IMG/VR virus record: IMGVR_UViG_3300043399_000524
Coordinates: 1-64,000 of that record
Source: a virus
Length of the DNA stretch: 64,000 nt
Strand: one strand, 5' to 3'
Position 1 is the first letter of the stretch, and each line of letters starts with the position of its first letter. The notes beneath the pieces were generated by a model, which was not told the DNA's origin, did no database searches, and saw nothing but the letters and a program-made list of their open reading frames with translations. Shown one piece after another: positions 25,678 to 32,908 of this stretch. A program made the position numbers and the translations under genes.

Positions 25678-25683
25678 TATAAT
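25678..25683 (+). promoter_or_regulatory. Promoter -10 box for the tRNA gene
   Basis: TATAAT lies nine bases before the tRNA 5' end, preceded by TG (TGTATATAAT, an extended -10). No strong -35 is seen 17 bases upstream. Confidence 0.5.
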
Positions 25684-25692
25684 TATATTCAT

Positions 25693-25765
25693 GCGCTGTT
25701 CTCAATGGTTGAGTAGGAGCCTCTAAAACTCTGAATCCCGGGTTCGATTCCCGTACAGCGCACCA
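25693..25765 (+). tRNA. tRNA with CUA anticodon (amber suppressor)
   Basis: A 73-base tRNA with encoded CCA. The acceptor stem is GCGCTGT / ACAGCGC, seven perfect pairs, with discriminator A. The T loop is TTCGATT at 25743-25749, with four paired bases plus one mismatch in the stem. The anticodon loop CTCTAAA (25721-25727) follows U33 and gives anticodon CUA at 25723-25725. The anticodon stem has four pairs and a C-A mismatch next to the loop. The D arm is short: CTC (25701-25703) pairs with GAG (25711-25713) around AATGGTT, leaving one base between the acceptor and D stems, about two bases fewer than usual. The amino acid carried cannot be told. Confidence 0.85.
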
Positions 25766-25767
25766 AA

Positions 25768-25775
25768 TATAAATA
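25768..25775 (+). promoter_or_regulatory. Late promoter box abutting a small gene
   Basis: TATAAATA, a perfect late box, ends exactly five bases before the ATG at 25781. It starts three bases after the tRNA CCA. Confidence 0.65.
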
Positions 25776-25780
25776 ACATA

Positions 25781-25930
25781 ATGAAACTACCTTTTATTGG
25801 ATTAATGGGAGTAGGAAGCGACAACATGCTTTATACTCCTAGCGGAGAAGCTCTATTCAGAGCGCCCGAATGGGCTGCGTGGCGCATCCAGCGCATTCAA
25901 CATTGGATTGCACAAAAAACTTGGAGTTAA
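25781..25930 (+). CDS. 49-residue small protein after the amber tRNA
   Basis: An ATG just after a perfect late promoter box opens a 49-codon frame ending in TAA. The product is Trp-rich at the end (PEWAAWRIQRIQHWIAQKTW) and may form an amphipathic helix. No family is recognised. Support comes from the promoter geometry and from the next gene's ribosome-binding site GGAG lying at its 3' end. It lies between the tRNA and the second amber-containing gene. Confidence 0.6.
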   Translation: MKLPFIGLMGVGSDNMLYTPSGEALFRAPEWAAWRIQRIQHWIAQKTWS

Positions 25931-25935
25931 TTAAA

Positions 25936-26535
25936 ATGGCATAGATTGAATTTGATTGTAAGGATATAGTGTTTCACTTCAACAAGAAACATTTAGAAGA
26001 TCAGACTATTCCCATGTGGGTCTTAAAATTTCATGGCGAAACGTACTATGTGAATCATGTGGAATGCAATGTTCCCTGGTCTACTAAAGAGACAATTGAT
26101 AATCCACATACTAAAGGTTCTATCAAAGTCAAAGACTGTTTATTGCAGATTGACGAGAACAACGAAGCCAAAATCTCACCTATCACAATAACAGACAAAG
26201 CACGAATCCGTAATGCCAAGAAAGGTATCACCCGTGTAGTAGTCAGTGAAAAAAATTGGGGAGGAACTAAGTTTAGAAATCTTCTCAAAGAAAAGAGTAT
26301 CAAACATGGTCCTATCAAAAGTATAGGTGGCGCATGTACAACTACATTCTATGTCACTGACATTTACAACGAACAGGATGTAACTTACCTTGCTCTAATG
26401 TTAACTGATACAGACTTTAGAAAACTCATGCCCAACGAAGGATATTACAGGATGTATGATGACCCAAAGTATCAAGGGACCAGCGATATCGATTTGGATG
26501 CAATTGACTGGTCCGACGATGACGAGGATGACTAA
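25936..26535 (+). CDS. Phage protein with TAG as third codon
   Basis: From ATG 25936 (GGAG at 25923-25926) the frame reads Met-Ala-[TAG]-Ile-Glu-Phe-Asp and runs to TAA 26533-26535, 199 codons. The body has PMWVLKFHGETYYVNHVEC, PWSTKETIDNPHTKGSIK and a C-terminal acidic tail; these are typical of a conserved phage family whose members, as I recall, begin with a short beta strand like the one right after the TAG. The alternative is a GTG start at 25969 with AAGG upstream, which would lose 11 residues. Function unknown. The natural wording would be an initial Met-Ala-Lys, one base from TAG, but this is inference. Confidence 0.75.
25942..25944 (+). other. In-frame amber codon at codon 3
   Basis: TAG follows ATG GCA directly and the frame stays open for 196 further codons. 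It lies 177 bases downstream of the CUA tRNA. Confidence 0.75.
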
Positions 26536-26542
26536 ATACTAG

Positions 26543-26914
26543 ATGCGTATCAATGAAATACTAACTGAAAGTTCGGATGTAGTTACTCTATATCACGGAA
26601 CATGCCCTGAATCTGCTAAAATACTGTTAGCAAATGGTTGGCAACCTAGGTCAGCAAGCCCAGGAGCGAACATGGGACAATCACAATACCTGTATCTAAC
26701 AACAGAACCAGAAGATGCGTTATGGTTTGCACAAGAAAAGGGTTGTGATACCGTATTGAAAGTTAGTAATGTTCCAATGTCTATACTCAAAGTAGACCCG
26801 GAAGATGGAATCGGTGATACTGTTTATGATGAACTACATTCAAGTAGCGGTGCACCTGGCAAAGTAGTTGCCATCAGACCATTGGGTAAAGAACATTTTT
26901 CAATTGTCCGATAA
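26543..26914 (+). CDS. ADP-ribosyltransferase-like protein with capsid-targeting-like N-terminus
   Basis: A 123-residue protein. The first nine residues, MRINEILTE, resemble the T4 capsid-targeting sequence (MKTYQEFIAE). The body resembles ADP-ribosyltransferases of the H-Y-E kind: LYHGT near 15-19 supplies the His, YLYLTTEPEDALWFA near 49-63 supplies the Tyr, and a Glu would lie in the C-terminal part (DELHSSS). T4 Alt is a capsid-packaged ADP-ribosyltransferase injected with the DNA, so the combination is suggestive. The start has no Shine-Dalgarno; ACTAAATA ends four bases upstream. Confidence 0.55.
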   Translation: MRINEILTESSDVVTLYHGTCPESAKILLANGWQPRSASPGANMGQSQYLYLTTEPEDALWFAQEKGCDTVLKVSNVPMSILKVDPEDGIGDTVYDELHSSSGAPGKVVAIRPLGKEHFSIVR

Positions 26915-26955
26915 TCTTTATTTCATATAAGCCCTATGCTAAACTAAATACTGTT

Positions 26956-27007
26956 GAAGCATGGGGCTTCACACCGACACTCTTAAAACATTATGCTCTT
27001 AGAGTGT
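26956..27007 (+). promoter_or_regulatory. Paired hairpins in the leader of the zinc-ribbon gene
   Basis: GAAGC (26956-26960) pairs with GCTTC (26966-26970), and ACACTCT (26977-26983) with AGAGTGT (27001-27007). No T run follows, so it looks more like a structured leader than a terminator. The ribosome-binding site AAAGGA lies just after. Confidence 0.35.
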
Positions 27008-27023
27008 GAGCAGAAAGGAAAAT

Positions 27024-27851
27024 ATGGTTATGTACCAAAACAAACTCGTGGCGAGTCTAAAAGCCAATGGAAAAATCCTTCGTGAATTCAAGGATACCGT
27101 CTATATCCCGTTCGGGTGCGAATATTCAATCTTACTCAAGAACCTCAACACAGTCCGAGCACTCGTCAATGTATACATTGACGGCGAAGACATGGCTCCT
27201 GGTGGCATCGTTCTAAACGCACATCAAGAAATTGACTTAGAGCGTAGCATCAAGAATGGCAATTTGTCAGAAGGTAATCGCTTCAAGTTCATTGAGCGTA
27301 CAGGTGCTGTAGAACAGCATCGTGGTATCAAGTTAGAAGATGGCATTGTTCGCATTGAGTATCAGTTTGAAATCCCCCGTCCAATATTGAACATTGATTG
27401 GAACTCAACACCTATCAGTGGCAATCAATATCCAAAGACACCTACATACAATGTCAATGGTATGTTGCGTAGTGTAGACTATAGTGCAGGCGAAAACATG
27501 AAAGCTATGGCAAGTACTGCAATTAATTCTACATTGCAAAGCATGAACATCAGTGCAACATCAGCACACGACGGTATGGCTACAATGGATTGGATGCCTG
27601 CAAACGACACCGGTATCACAGTTCCTGGCTCTAAGAGTGAACAGAAGTTTCAAACAACTTACATGGGTGCATTAGATCCGCAGAAATATTCAATCGTATT
27701 GAAGATTCTAGGCGAGACTCCCGATAACGAACCTGTTCGCAAGCCTATCACTACCAAGCATAAACCTAAGTGTGTCACATGCGGTAAGCAGAACAAAGCT
27801 ACAGCTAAATTCTGTACCGAATGTGGAACAGCATTAGAAATTTTCGCTTGA
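27024..27851 (+). CDS. Phage beta-sandwich protein with C-terminal zinc ribbon
   Basis: A 275-residue protein. The N-terminal half has the wording VYIPFGCEYSILLKNLNT, YIDGEDMAPGG, and GNRFKFIER, seen in a family common in large phages. A linker follows, and the C-terminus is a CVTCGK...FCTECG zinc ribbon. ATG 27024 is preferred over GTG 27006 because AAAGGA precedes it. No role is known; a virion or DNA-associated role is possible. Confidence 0.7.
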   Translation: MVMYQNKLVASLKANGKILREFKDTVYIPFGCEYSILLKNLNTVRALVNVYIDGEDMAPGGIVLNAHQEIDLERSIKNGNLSEGNRFKFIERTGAVEQHRGIKLEDGIVRIEYQFEIPRPILNIDWNSTPISGNQYPKTPTYNVNGMLRSVDYSAGENMKAMASTAINSTLQSMNISATSAHDGMATMDWMPANDTGITVPGSKSEQKFQTTYMGALDPQKYSIVLKILGETPDNEPVRKPITTKHKPKCVTCGKQNKATAKFCTECGTALEIFA

Positions 27852-27877
27852 TAATAAATACCCGAGTATGTTATAAT
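27848..27877 (+). promoter_or_regulatory. Sigma70-type promoter with overlapping palindrome
   Basis: TTGATA (27848-27853), 18 bases, TATAAT (27872-27877). The -10 lies in the loop of ACCCGAG (27860-27866) / CTCGGGT (27878-27884). The ATG at 27885 begins right after the palindrome, so transcripts would be leaderless or nearly so. Confidence 0.6.
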
Positions 27878-27884
27878 CTCGGGT

Positions 27885-28139
27885 ATGAAAATTGAACGGG
27901 CATTAGATTGGAATAAAGTCAGTGATGACCTTCGTACCCAATTGGGAACAATTGGGTACAATCCTGACCTTCGTAAAATGTTTAAAAACATTGACGCAAT
28001 GGTATCGGAACTCAGTAAACTAGAAGTCAGTTTTCGTAGAAGTCAAAAGTATTCAATGTTGGATGAAAAAGTTGCTGAAATAAACAAAGCAATAAATCAC
28101 CTTGAAAAACTCATATTAATAGGTAAACTAATGACATGA
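27885..28139 (+). CDS. Small coiled-coil phage protein
   Basis: An 84-residue helical protein, with probable coiled-coil from residue 40 (LSKLEVSFRRSQ, then EINKAINHLEKLI). It begins right at the end of a palindromic promoter element. It overlaps the methyltransferase gene by four bases. No family is recognised. Confidence 0.65.
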   Translation: MKIERALDWNKVSDDLRTQLGTIGYNPDLRKMFKNIDAMVSELSKLEVSFRRSQKYSMLDEKVAEINKAINHLEKLILIGKLMT

Positions 28140-28726
28140 TGGATGATATAGTGGGTTGGTTTTCAGGCCCCCAACAAACTGAAATAATTAAATTACTGTC
28201 CAAATACAATTATCCCGAATGTATCGGAGTAGAAGTTGGCTCACTGCATGGTCGTAGTAGTTATGCTATCTCCACAGCAATTAATAAAGGAAAATTGTAT
28301 TGTATTGATTTATGGGACGGCAGGGATTCGTATAATGATAATTTTAGTATGGAAATTATTCTTGCACACAAATTGCCAATAAAAGGAAGTTTTTCCACAA
28401 AAGAAAATTTTCTGAAAAATGTAGCTTCTAGACCAAATATAGTAGCAATACAAGCGTGTAGTCCGTATGATGTAGCAGATTGGAATTTGCCTATTGACTT
28501 TATATTTTTAGACACCGACCACACTAATCCTAATGATAGAGACAATATTGATTTTTGGTTACCTAAAATAAAATCAGGAGGGATGTTTGTAGGTCATGAT
28601 TTCTATCAAGATAGAAGATTCCCTGATGTAAATACAAACGTAGAATTTATGGAAGATTTACTAAAGCAAAAGGTAACCCTCGTCCCCCACACCCCAATTT
28701 GGTATTTTAATATAACCAAAACTTGA
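28136..28726 (+). CDS. Class I methyltransferase, type 24
   Basis: A 196-residue SAM-dependent methyltransferase. VEVGSLHGRSSYAI near 32-45 is the SAM loop, and YCIDLWDG follows as motif II. IDFIFLDTDH near 120-129 and GHDFYQDRRFP near 150 match the methyltransferase-24 group, as in the C-terminal half of the protein at 5414. Substrate unknown; small sugars or peptides are usual. It starts within the stop of the preceding gene (ATGA). Confidence 0.8.
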   Translation: MMDDIVGWFSGPQQTEIIKLLSKYNYPECIGVEVGSLHGRSSYAISTAINKGKLYCIDLWDGRDSYNDNFSMEIILAHKLPIKGSFSTKENFLKNVASRPNIVAIQACSPYDVADWNLPIDFIFLDTDHTNPNDRDNIDFWLPKIKSGGMFVGHDFYQDRRFPDVNTNVEFMEDLLKQKVTLVPHTPIWYFNITKT

Positions 28727-28751
28727 CAATAAATCCTTTTTATCGTATAAT
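28723..28751 (+). promoter_or_regulatory. Sigma70-type (early) promoter
   Basis: TTGACA (28723-28728), 17 bases, TATAAT (28746-28751). The -35 is followed by ATAAAT, shared with six other promoters in the window. Confidence 0.85.
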
Positions 28752-28778
28752 TGATGACAGTCAAAAAACGGATAGTGT

Positions 28779-29186
28779 ATGGAATTCAAAGTTGAAGCAA
28801 GTAGGCGTAACAAAAAATTCATTGAGGCACTTTTGCCCTCAATGATTAGTCAACTCAAATTAGAAAGTAGTAAAAGAGTATTACTTATTAGGGTTGCGGA
28901 CGAGTGCGGTGAGAACCAAGGCATCACCATAGACTTGGGACAAAACATCGGTATTGTCGTTGTAGTCAAGCCTCGCAAGAACCTCAAGGAAGTTGGTCTG
29001 ACACTTGCACATGAAATGGTGCATGTTAAGCAATTGGCTAAGGGTGTATTGAAAACTCGCAAGACAGGATCCTATATCTGGGCAGGCAAGCGTTACAGTA
29101 AAAAAACTGAATACTTGAGTATGCCCTGGGAAATTGAAGCATTTAGTAAACAAGAACTCATTTTGCGCCGAGCATTTGAGGCTTGA
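28779..29186 (+). CDS. SprT-like zinc metallopeptidase
   Basis: A 135-residue protein with a zinc site AHEMVHVKQ: H78, E79 and H82. Later PWEIEAF supplies a plausible third ligand Glu. The layout fits small SprT/MPN-unrelated metallopeptidase folds found in phages. It has its own strong promoter 28 bases upstream. Target unknown. Confidence 0.7.
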   Translation: MEFKVEASRRNKKFIEALLPSMISQLKLESSKRVLLIRVADECGENQGITIDLGQNIGIVVVVKPRKNLKEVGLTLAHEMVHVKQLAKGVLKTRKTGSYIWAGKRYSKKTEYLSMPWEIEAFSKQELILRRAFEA

Positions 29187-29211
29187 CAATAAATGGTTTC
29201 GGGCGTACAAT
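29183..29211 (+). promoter_or_regulatory. Sigma70-type (early) promoter
   Basis: TTGACA (29183-29188), 17 bases, TACAAT (29206-29211), then a near-palindrome ATACACGTAT (29210-29219) and TTGATTGATTAAAGGAGC. The same downstream cassette occurs at 54820 and 55115. Confidence 0.85.
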
Positions 29212-29241
29212 ACACGTATTGATTGATTAAAGGAGCTTTAA

Positions 29242-29526
29242 ATGTCGGACGTTTCTTACACCGTGATTGTTTACAAAACTGACAAGCGTACGAAAATCGG
29301 CAAGCGCCAGGTTCGTGTTTTTGAACACAAAGGCCCGCGTAAGGGCATGAAGGAAGAACTGACTCACCTGTATCAAACTAGTTGGTTTGCCAAAGACGGT
29401 TACAGTTTTGAGATCCATGAGACTTATGTAACCCGCAAGAATCTCATGACTGGTCAAGAATACGAGGAACGCTATGATACTCCGCGTTCCTGCTCCCCTT
29501 CTAGTGAATCCTTCTGGTCAAATTAA
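29242..29526 (+). CDS. Small basic early protein, unknown
   Basis: A 94-residue basic protein. The N-terminal half is a beta hairpin pair (YTVIVYKTDKRTKIGKRQVRVFE), and SWFAKDGYSFEIHETYVTRK follows. Its own promoter and AAAGGAGC ribosome-binding site suggest high early expression. No family is recognised. Base composition is richer in G and C than the late genes. Confidence 0.7.
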   Translation: MSDVSYTVIVYKTDKRTKIGKRQVRVFEHKGPRKGMKEELTHLYQTSWFAKDGYSFEIHETYVTRKNLMTGQEYEERYDTPRSCSPSSESFWSN

Positions 29527-29527
29527 T

Positions 29528-29556
29528 TTGACAATAAATCCAAACTCTGATACAAT
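29528..29556 (+). promoter_or_regulatory. Sigma70-type (early) promoter
   Basis: TTGACA (29528-29533), 17 bases, TACAAT (29551-29556), followed by ATACTTGTAT (29555-29564), a weaker form of the palindrome at sister promoters. Confidence 0.85.
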
Positions 29557-29589
29557 ACTTGTATTGACACTGAAATAGAGGACAAACAA

Positions 29590-29898
29590 ATGGCACTGAC
29601 TCCCCTGACCGAACGTCAAAAATCATTGATTGTTAACAATGTTGTTAAGGCATGTCGCAACATTGACAATCTGAATCGTACTGGCTATAAGTACCTTTAT
29701 CTGTGTTCTGGGTTTATTGCCCACTACGACCTGTATGGCTTCATTTCAGCCTATAGCGAACCTGGTTCACTCAAGCGTGATATTCTTTCTTATGCTGGTC
29801 AAAATCAGTGGAAGAACTTCCGCCCAGGTGAGCGTGACTACGATTATTACATGTCCAAAGCCGATGTGTATAATCGCATTCTTGCCCAAATCATCTAA
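29590..29898 (+). CDS. Small early protein, unknown
   Basis: A 102-residue helical protein (TERQKSLIVNNVVKACRNI, then KYLYLCSGFIAHYDLYGFI) with no catalytic motif. It lies between two early promoters, so it forms its own transcription unit. GAGGAC precedes the ATG by about ten bases. Confidence 0.7.
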   Translation: MALTPLTERQKSLIVNNVVKACRNIDNLNRTGYKYLYLCSGFIAHYDLYGFISAYSEPGSLKRDILSYAGQNQWKNFRPGERDYDYYMSKADVYNRILAQII

Positions 29899-29905
29899 AA
29901 ATTGT

Positions 29906-29934
29906 TTGACAATAAATCAAACATCACATACAAT
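29906..29934 (+). promoter_or_regulatory. Sigma70-type (early) promoter for the MoxR gene
   Basis: TTGACA (29906-29911), 17 bases, TACAAT (29929-29934). Confidence 0.85.
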
Positions 29935-29976
29935 CAAGTTTCTTTATCTCAACGCCAATAGCAATAGGAGCATAAT

Positions 29977-31080
29977 ATGGCATCGCAAGTCTCTGACAAT
30001 CTGACAATCACCTCTGTTCAAGTGCGTAAGGCACTGTTGACTGCATTCAAAGTGCAACGTCCCGTTTTTCTCTGGGGCCCTCCCGGTATTGGTAAATCTG
30101 AGGTCGTGCAAGAAATTGCTGATGAACTTGGTGGTATTGTGTATGACTTGCGTATGGCTCAGATGGAACCTACTGACATTCGCGGTATTCCCTACTTCAA
30201 CAAAGATATCAACAAGATGGACTGGGCCGCACCCGTCGATCTGCCTGACGAGGAAACTGCAAGCAAGTATCCCGTTGTTGTCTTGTTCCTCGATGAAATG
30301 AACAGTGCTCCGCCCGCTGTACAAGCTGCAGGTTATCAACTTATTCTGAACCGTCGAGTTGGTAAGTATGTTTTGCCCAAAAACGTTGTTATCGTTGCGG
30401 CAGGTAACCGTGACAGTGACAAGGGTGTGACTTATCGCATGCCGATGCCCCTCGCTAACCGATTCTTGCACTTGGAAATGCGCCCTGACTTTACAAGTTG
30501 GCAGAACTGGGCTGTGAACAAAGGTATTCACAAAGACGTTGTGGGTTACTTGTCTTTCGCTAAACAGGACATGTACGACTTTGATAGCAAGTCCGCAAGC
30601 CGTGCATTCGCTACTCCCCGTTCTTGGTGTTTTGTGAGCGACCTTCTAAAAGATGAAGATGCTCTGGATCAGGATACACTGTTTAACCTGGTGTCTGGTG
30701 CAGTCGGTGAAGGTCTTGCTGTTAAGTTTATGGCTCACCGTAAGATTGCAGGCAAGATGCCCGACCCCGCAGATATTCTCAGTGGAAAAGTCAAGGACCT
30801 TTCTGTTAAAGAAATTTCTGCGATGTACTCCCTGACAATTTCTATGTGCTATGAACTCCGTGATTCACTTGAAAACAAGAAGGTTGATAACAAGCAGTTC
30901 CATGTCATGGCTGATAATTTCTTCAACTATATCATGGCTAACTTTGAGACTGAATTGGTCGTTATGGGTGCTAAGATTGCCCTCAAGACTTACAAGCTGC
31001 CGATTGAGCCTAGTCAACTCAAGAACTTTGATGACTTCCATAAGAAGTATGGTAAATACATTGTCGAGGCTGGTAACTGA
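29977..31080 (+). CDS. MoxR-type AAA+ ATPase
   Basis: A 367-residue AAA+ ATPase of the MoxR group. Walker A is GPPGIGKS at 34-41, Walker B LFLDEMN at 103-109, and sensor 1 AAGNR at 141-145. A helical lid follows. MoxR ATPases usually work with a VWA-domain partner to assemble or activate metal enzymes or remodel complexes. The partner here is the VWA-metallopeptidase at 31615. AGGAG precedes the ATG. Confidence 0.88.
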   Translation: MASQVSDNLTITSVQVRKALLTAFKVQRPVFLWGPPGIGKSEVVQEIADELGGIVYDLRMAQMEPTDIRGIPYFNKDINKMDWAAPVDLPDEETASKYPVVVLFLDEMNSAPPAVQAAGYQLILNRRVGKYVLPKNVVIVAAGNRDSDKGVTYRMPMPLANRFLHLEMRPDFTSWQNWAVNKGIHKDVVGYLSFAKQDMYDFDSKSASRAFATPRSWCFVSDLLKDEDALDQDTLFNLVSGAVGEGLAVKFMAHRKIAGKMPDPADILSGKVKDLSVKEISAMYSLTISMCYELRDSLENKKVDNKQFHVMADNFFNYIMANFETELVVMGAKIALKTYKLPIEPSQLKNFDDFHKKYGKYIVEAGN

Positions 31081-31107
31081 TTCACACTAGCACAAAGCTA
31101 GGTGTTA

Positions 31108-31125
31108 GGGTAGCGATGCCCTTTT
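31108..31125 (+). terminator. Short hairpin terminator
   Basis: GGGTA GCGA TGCCC followed by TTTT: a five-pair stem closed by a GNRA tetraloop just after the MoxR gene. Confidence 0.5.
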
Positions 31126-31127
31126 AC

Positions 31128-31162
31128 GAGGGTGAGTGTAGAAATATATTCACCCTCTTTTT
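31128..31162 (+). terminator. Rho-independent terminator
   Basis: GAGGGTGA (31128-31135) pairs with TCACCCTC (31150-31157), followed by TTTTT. Confidence 0.85.
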
Positions 31163-31176
31163 ATAAAGGAAGTAAA

Positions 31177-31329
31177 ATGTCTGGTAAAAAATATTTTTAT
31201 GCTCTCGGTCAAAGTGTCCGTTCACGCGGTTTGACTAAGGATCAAGGTATGGCTCTGTATCAAATTGAAGCAGGTGAACCCTACGCACGAATTGCATTTG
31301 ATGCAGGCTACCGAGGTCTTGCACTATGA
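31177..31329 (+). CDS. Small protein between MoxR and VWA genes
   Basis: A 50-residue protein from ATG 31177 (AAGGAAG upstream), rather than a GTG at 31132 inside the terminator. It resembles a small helix-turn-helix (SRGLTKDQGMALYQIEAGEPYARIAFDAGYRG), as if to bind DNA. It overlaps the next gene by four bases. Function unknown. Confidence 0.65.
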   Translation: MSGKKYFYALGQSVRSRGLTKDQGMALYQIEAGEPYARIAFDAGYRGLAL

Positions 31330-31556
31330 GCGAAGATAAAAGTAAACCAAAAATTGTTTTTGCACCCGGGTGTTTTGATGGCTTTGAAGGAACTCAGGAA
31401 GAACTAAACGAATTTATTGAAAAAATCAAGACTATGGCTGAGTCCGGTGAACTCTTTGACCAAATGATCGATATTCAGGATATCATTGATGAAACGGATC
31501 CATTGGAGATCGAGCAAATTGTAAACGAAATGTTTACACCTCGCACACTGCATTAA
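31326..31556 (+). CDS. Conserved small acidic phage protein
   Basis: A 76-residue acidic protein with the wording KIVFAPGCFDGFEGTQEELNEFI, which I recall from many large phages without a function. It is translationally coupled to the previous gene. The next promoter begins directly after its stop. Confidence 0.75.
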   Translation: MSEDKSKPKIVFAPGCFDGFEGTQEELNEFIEKIKTMAESGELFDQMIDIQDIIDETDPLEIEQIVNEMFTPRTLH

Positions 31557-31557
31557 T

Positions 31558-31586
31558 TTGACGAAAAATCCACGGTCTGTTATAAT
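31558..31586 (+). promoter_or_regulatory. Sigma70-type (early) promoter for the VWA gene
   Basis: TTGACG (31558-31563), 17 bases, TATAAT (31581-31586). Confidence 0.8.
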
Positions 31587-31614
31587 ACAACTATCGCAAT
31601 GTAAAGGAATATAA

Positions 31615-32901
31615 ATGAGCGAAGTCATTGATAAATCAAAGTCTAAGAAAAAGCGTAGTGCAAAATTTGAGAATCTTGTAGGTCCTATGGATCCGAAAAT
31701 TGATGCACAGGCACGTGAACGGTTGGTCACTGCACGTATCGGTCTATTGTTGCGCCATTCGTTTTTCGGTAACTTGGCAACTCGCCTGCAACTTATCAAC
31801 GGCGATGAATGGCTGTCAACTGCGGCAACTGACGGTCTAAAATTCTATTACAACTCCCGTTTCATTATGATGCTCAAGCCCAAAGAGGTTGAGTTTCTTG
31901 TGGCTCACGAGGTTCTGCACGTTGTTTACGATCACATGGGTCGCCGCAATCATCGTGATCCTCAAATCTGGAACATTGCTGACGACTATGCAGTCAACGC
32001 CGACTTGAAGCGACACAAGGTTGGTCAATTCATTACCACTGTTCCTTGTTTGTATGAACAAAAATATGACGGCAAGCCTGCTGAGGAAATCTATGATGAC
32101 CTCATGAAGAATGTCCAAAAGATCAATATCAACGACCTTATCGACCAAATGATTGACGATCACCTTGACGGTGACGAAGGTGATGGTGACAGTGATGGTG
32201 ATGGTGACAAAGACGGCAAGAGTAAGCGTCCTAAAATGTCTCCTGAGGAACGTGAACGTGCCCGCCAGGAAATCAAGCAAGCGATTATCAACGCAGCACA
32301 AAGTGCCGAAGCAGGCTCTCTTCCTCTAGGTGTTGAGCGACTGATTAAACAAGCTACTGATCCAGTTATGCCTTGGCGTGAACTGATTCAAACTAACTTG
32401 ACCAGTGCTATCCGTACTGACTACAGTTGGATGCGCCCAAGTCGTCGTTCTTGGCACATGGATGCGGTCATGCCTGGTATGACTCCCGGTGAAGAAATTG
32501 ATGTTGTCGTTGCTATTGACATGTCTGGTTCTATCTCTAACAAGCAAGCACAAAACTTCTTGGGTGAGATCGGCGGCATGATGGAAGCGTTTGACGGCTA
32601 TAAGGTTCATGTGTTCTGTTTTGACACTGATATCTATAACCCTGCTGACTTCACAAGTGAGAACCTTGACACTATCGATAACTACGAACCACAAGGTGGC
32701 GGAGGCACAGACTTTGATGCTATCTTTGAATACTTGAAGAAGATTGGCAATGTGCCCAAACGACTGATTGTATTCACCGATGGTTATCCATGTGGTTCTT
32801 GGGGTGACGCAGACTATTGCGACACTACATGGATCATTCACGGTGATCCCGATCCGAATCCCCCGTTCGGTACCTTCGCTATCTACGATGACCACAAGTG
32901 A
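31615..32901 (+). CDS. VWA-domain metallopeptidase, MoxR partner
   Basis: A 428-residue protein. The N-terminal half is a zinc-peptidase-like domain (DUF2201 type) with HEVLH at 98-102 and a further His at 107. A D/G-rich acidic linker lies at about 180-205 (GDEGDGDSDGDGDKDG). The C-terminal half is a VWA-like domain: D302-M-S-G-S is the metal-binding MIDAS motif, and GGGGTDFDAIF and VFTDGYP follow. Such proteins pair with MoxR ATPases. What the pair acts on in infected cells is unknown. Confidence 0.85.
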   Translation: MSEVIDKSKSKKKRSAKFENLVGPMDPKIDAQARERLVTARIGLLLRHSFFGNLATRLQLINGDEWLSTAATDGLKFYYNSRFIMMLKPKEVEFLVAHEVLHVVYDHMGRRNHRDPQIWNIADDYAVNADLKRHKVGQFITTVPCLYEQKYDGKPAEEIYDDLMKNVQKININDLIDQMIDDHLDGDEGDGDSDGDGDKDGKSKRPKMSPEERERARQEIKQAIINAAQSAEAGSLPLGVERLIKQATDPVMPWRELIQTNLTSAIRTDYSWMRPSRRSWHMDAVMPGMTPGEEIDVVVAIDMSGSISNKQAQNFLGEIGGMMEAFDGYKVHVFCFDTDIYNPADFTSENLDTIDNYEPQGGGGTDFDAIFEYLKKIGNVPKRLIVFTDGYPCGSWGDADYCDTTWIIHGDPDPNPPFGTFAIYDDHK

Positions 32902-32908
32902 GAAATAA

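Noticed and set aside
25693-25765. Pyrrolysine tRNA
   Set aside because: The anticodon and one-base linker fit, but the D loop keeps GG, the variable loop has five bases, and no pyrrolysyl-tRNA synthetase is encoded in the window.
29944-30531. Minus-strand frame opposite the MoxR gene
   Set aside because: It has no ribosome-binding site or recognisable domain, and the + strand carries intact Walker motifs.
31132-31176. GTG start at 31132 for the small gene before the VWA operon
   Set aside because: It lies inside a strong terminator, and ATG 31177 has a good ribosome-binding site.
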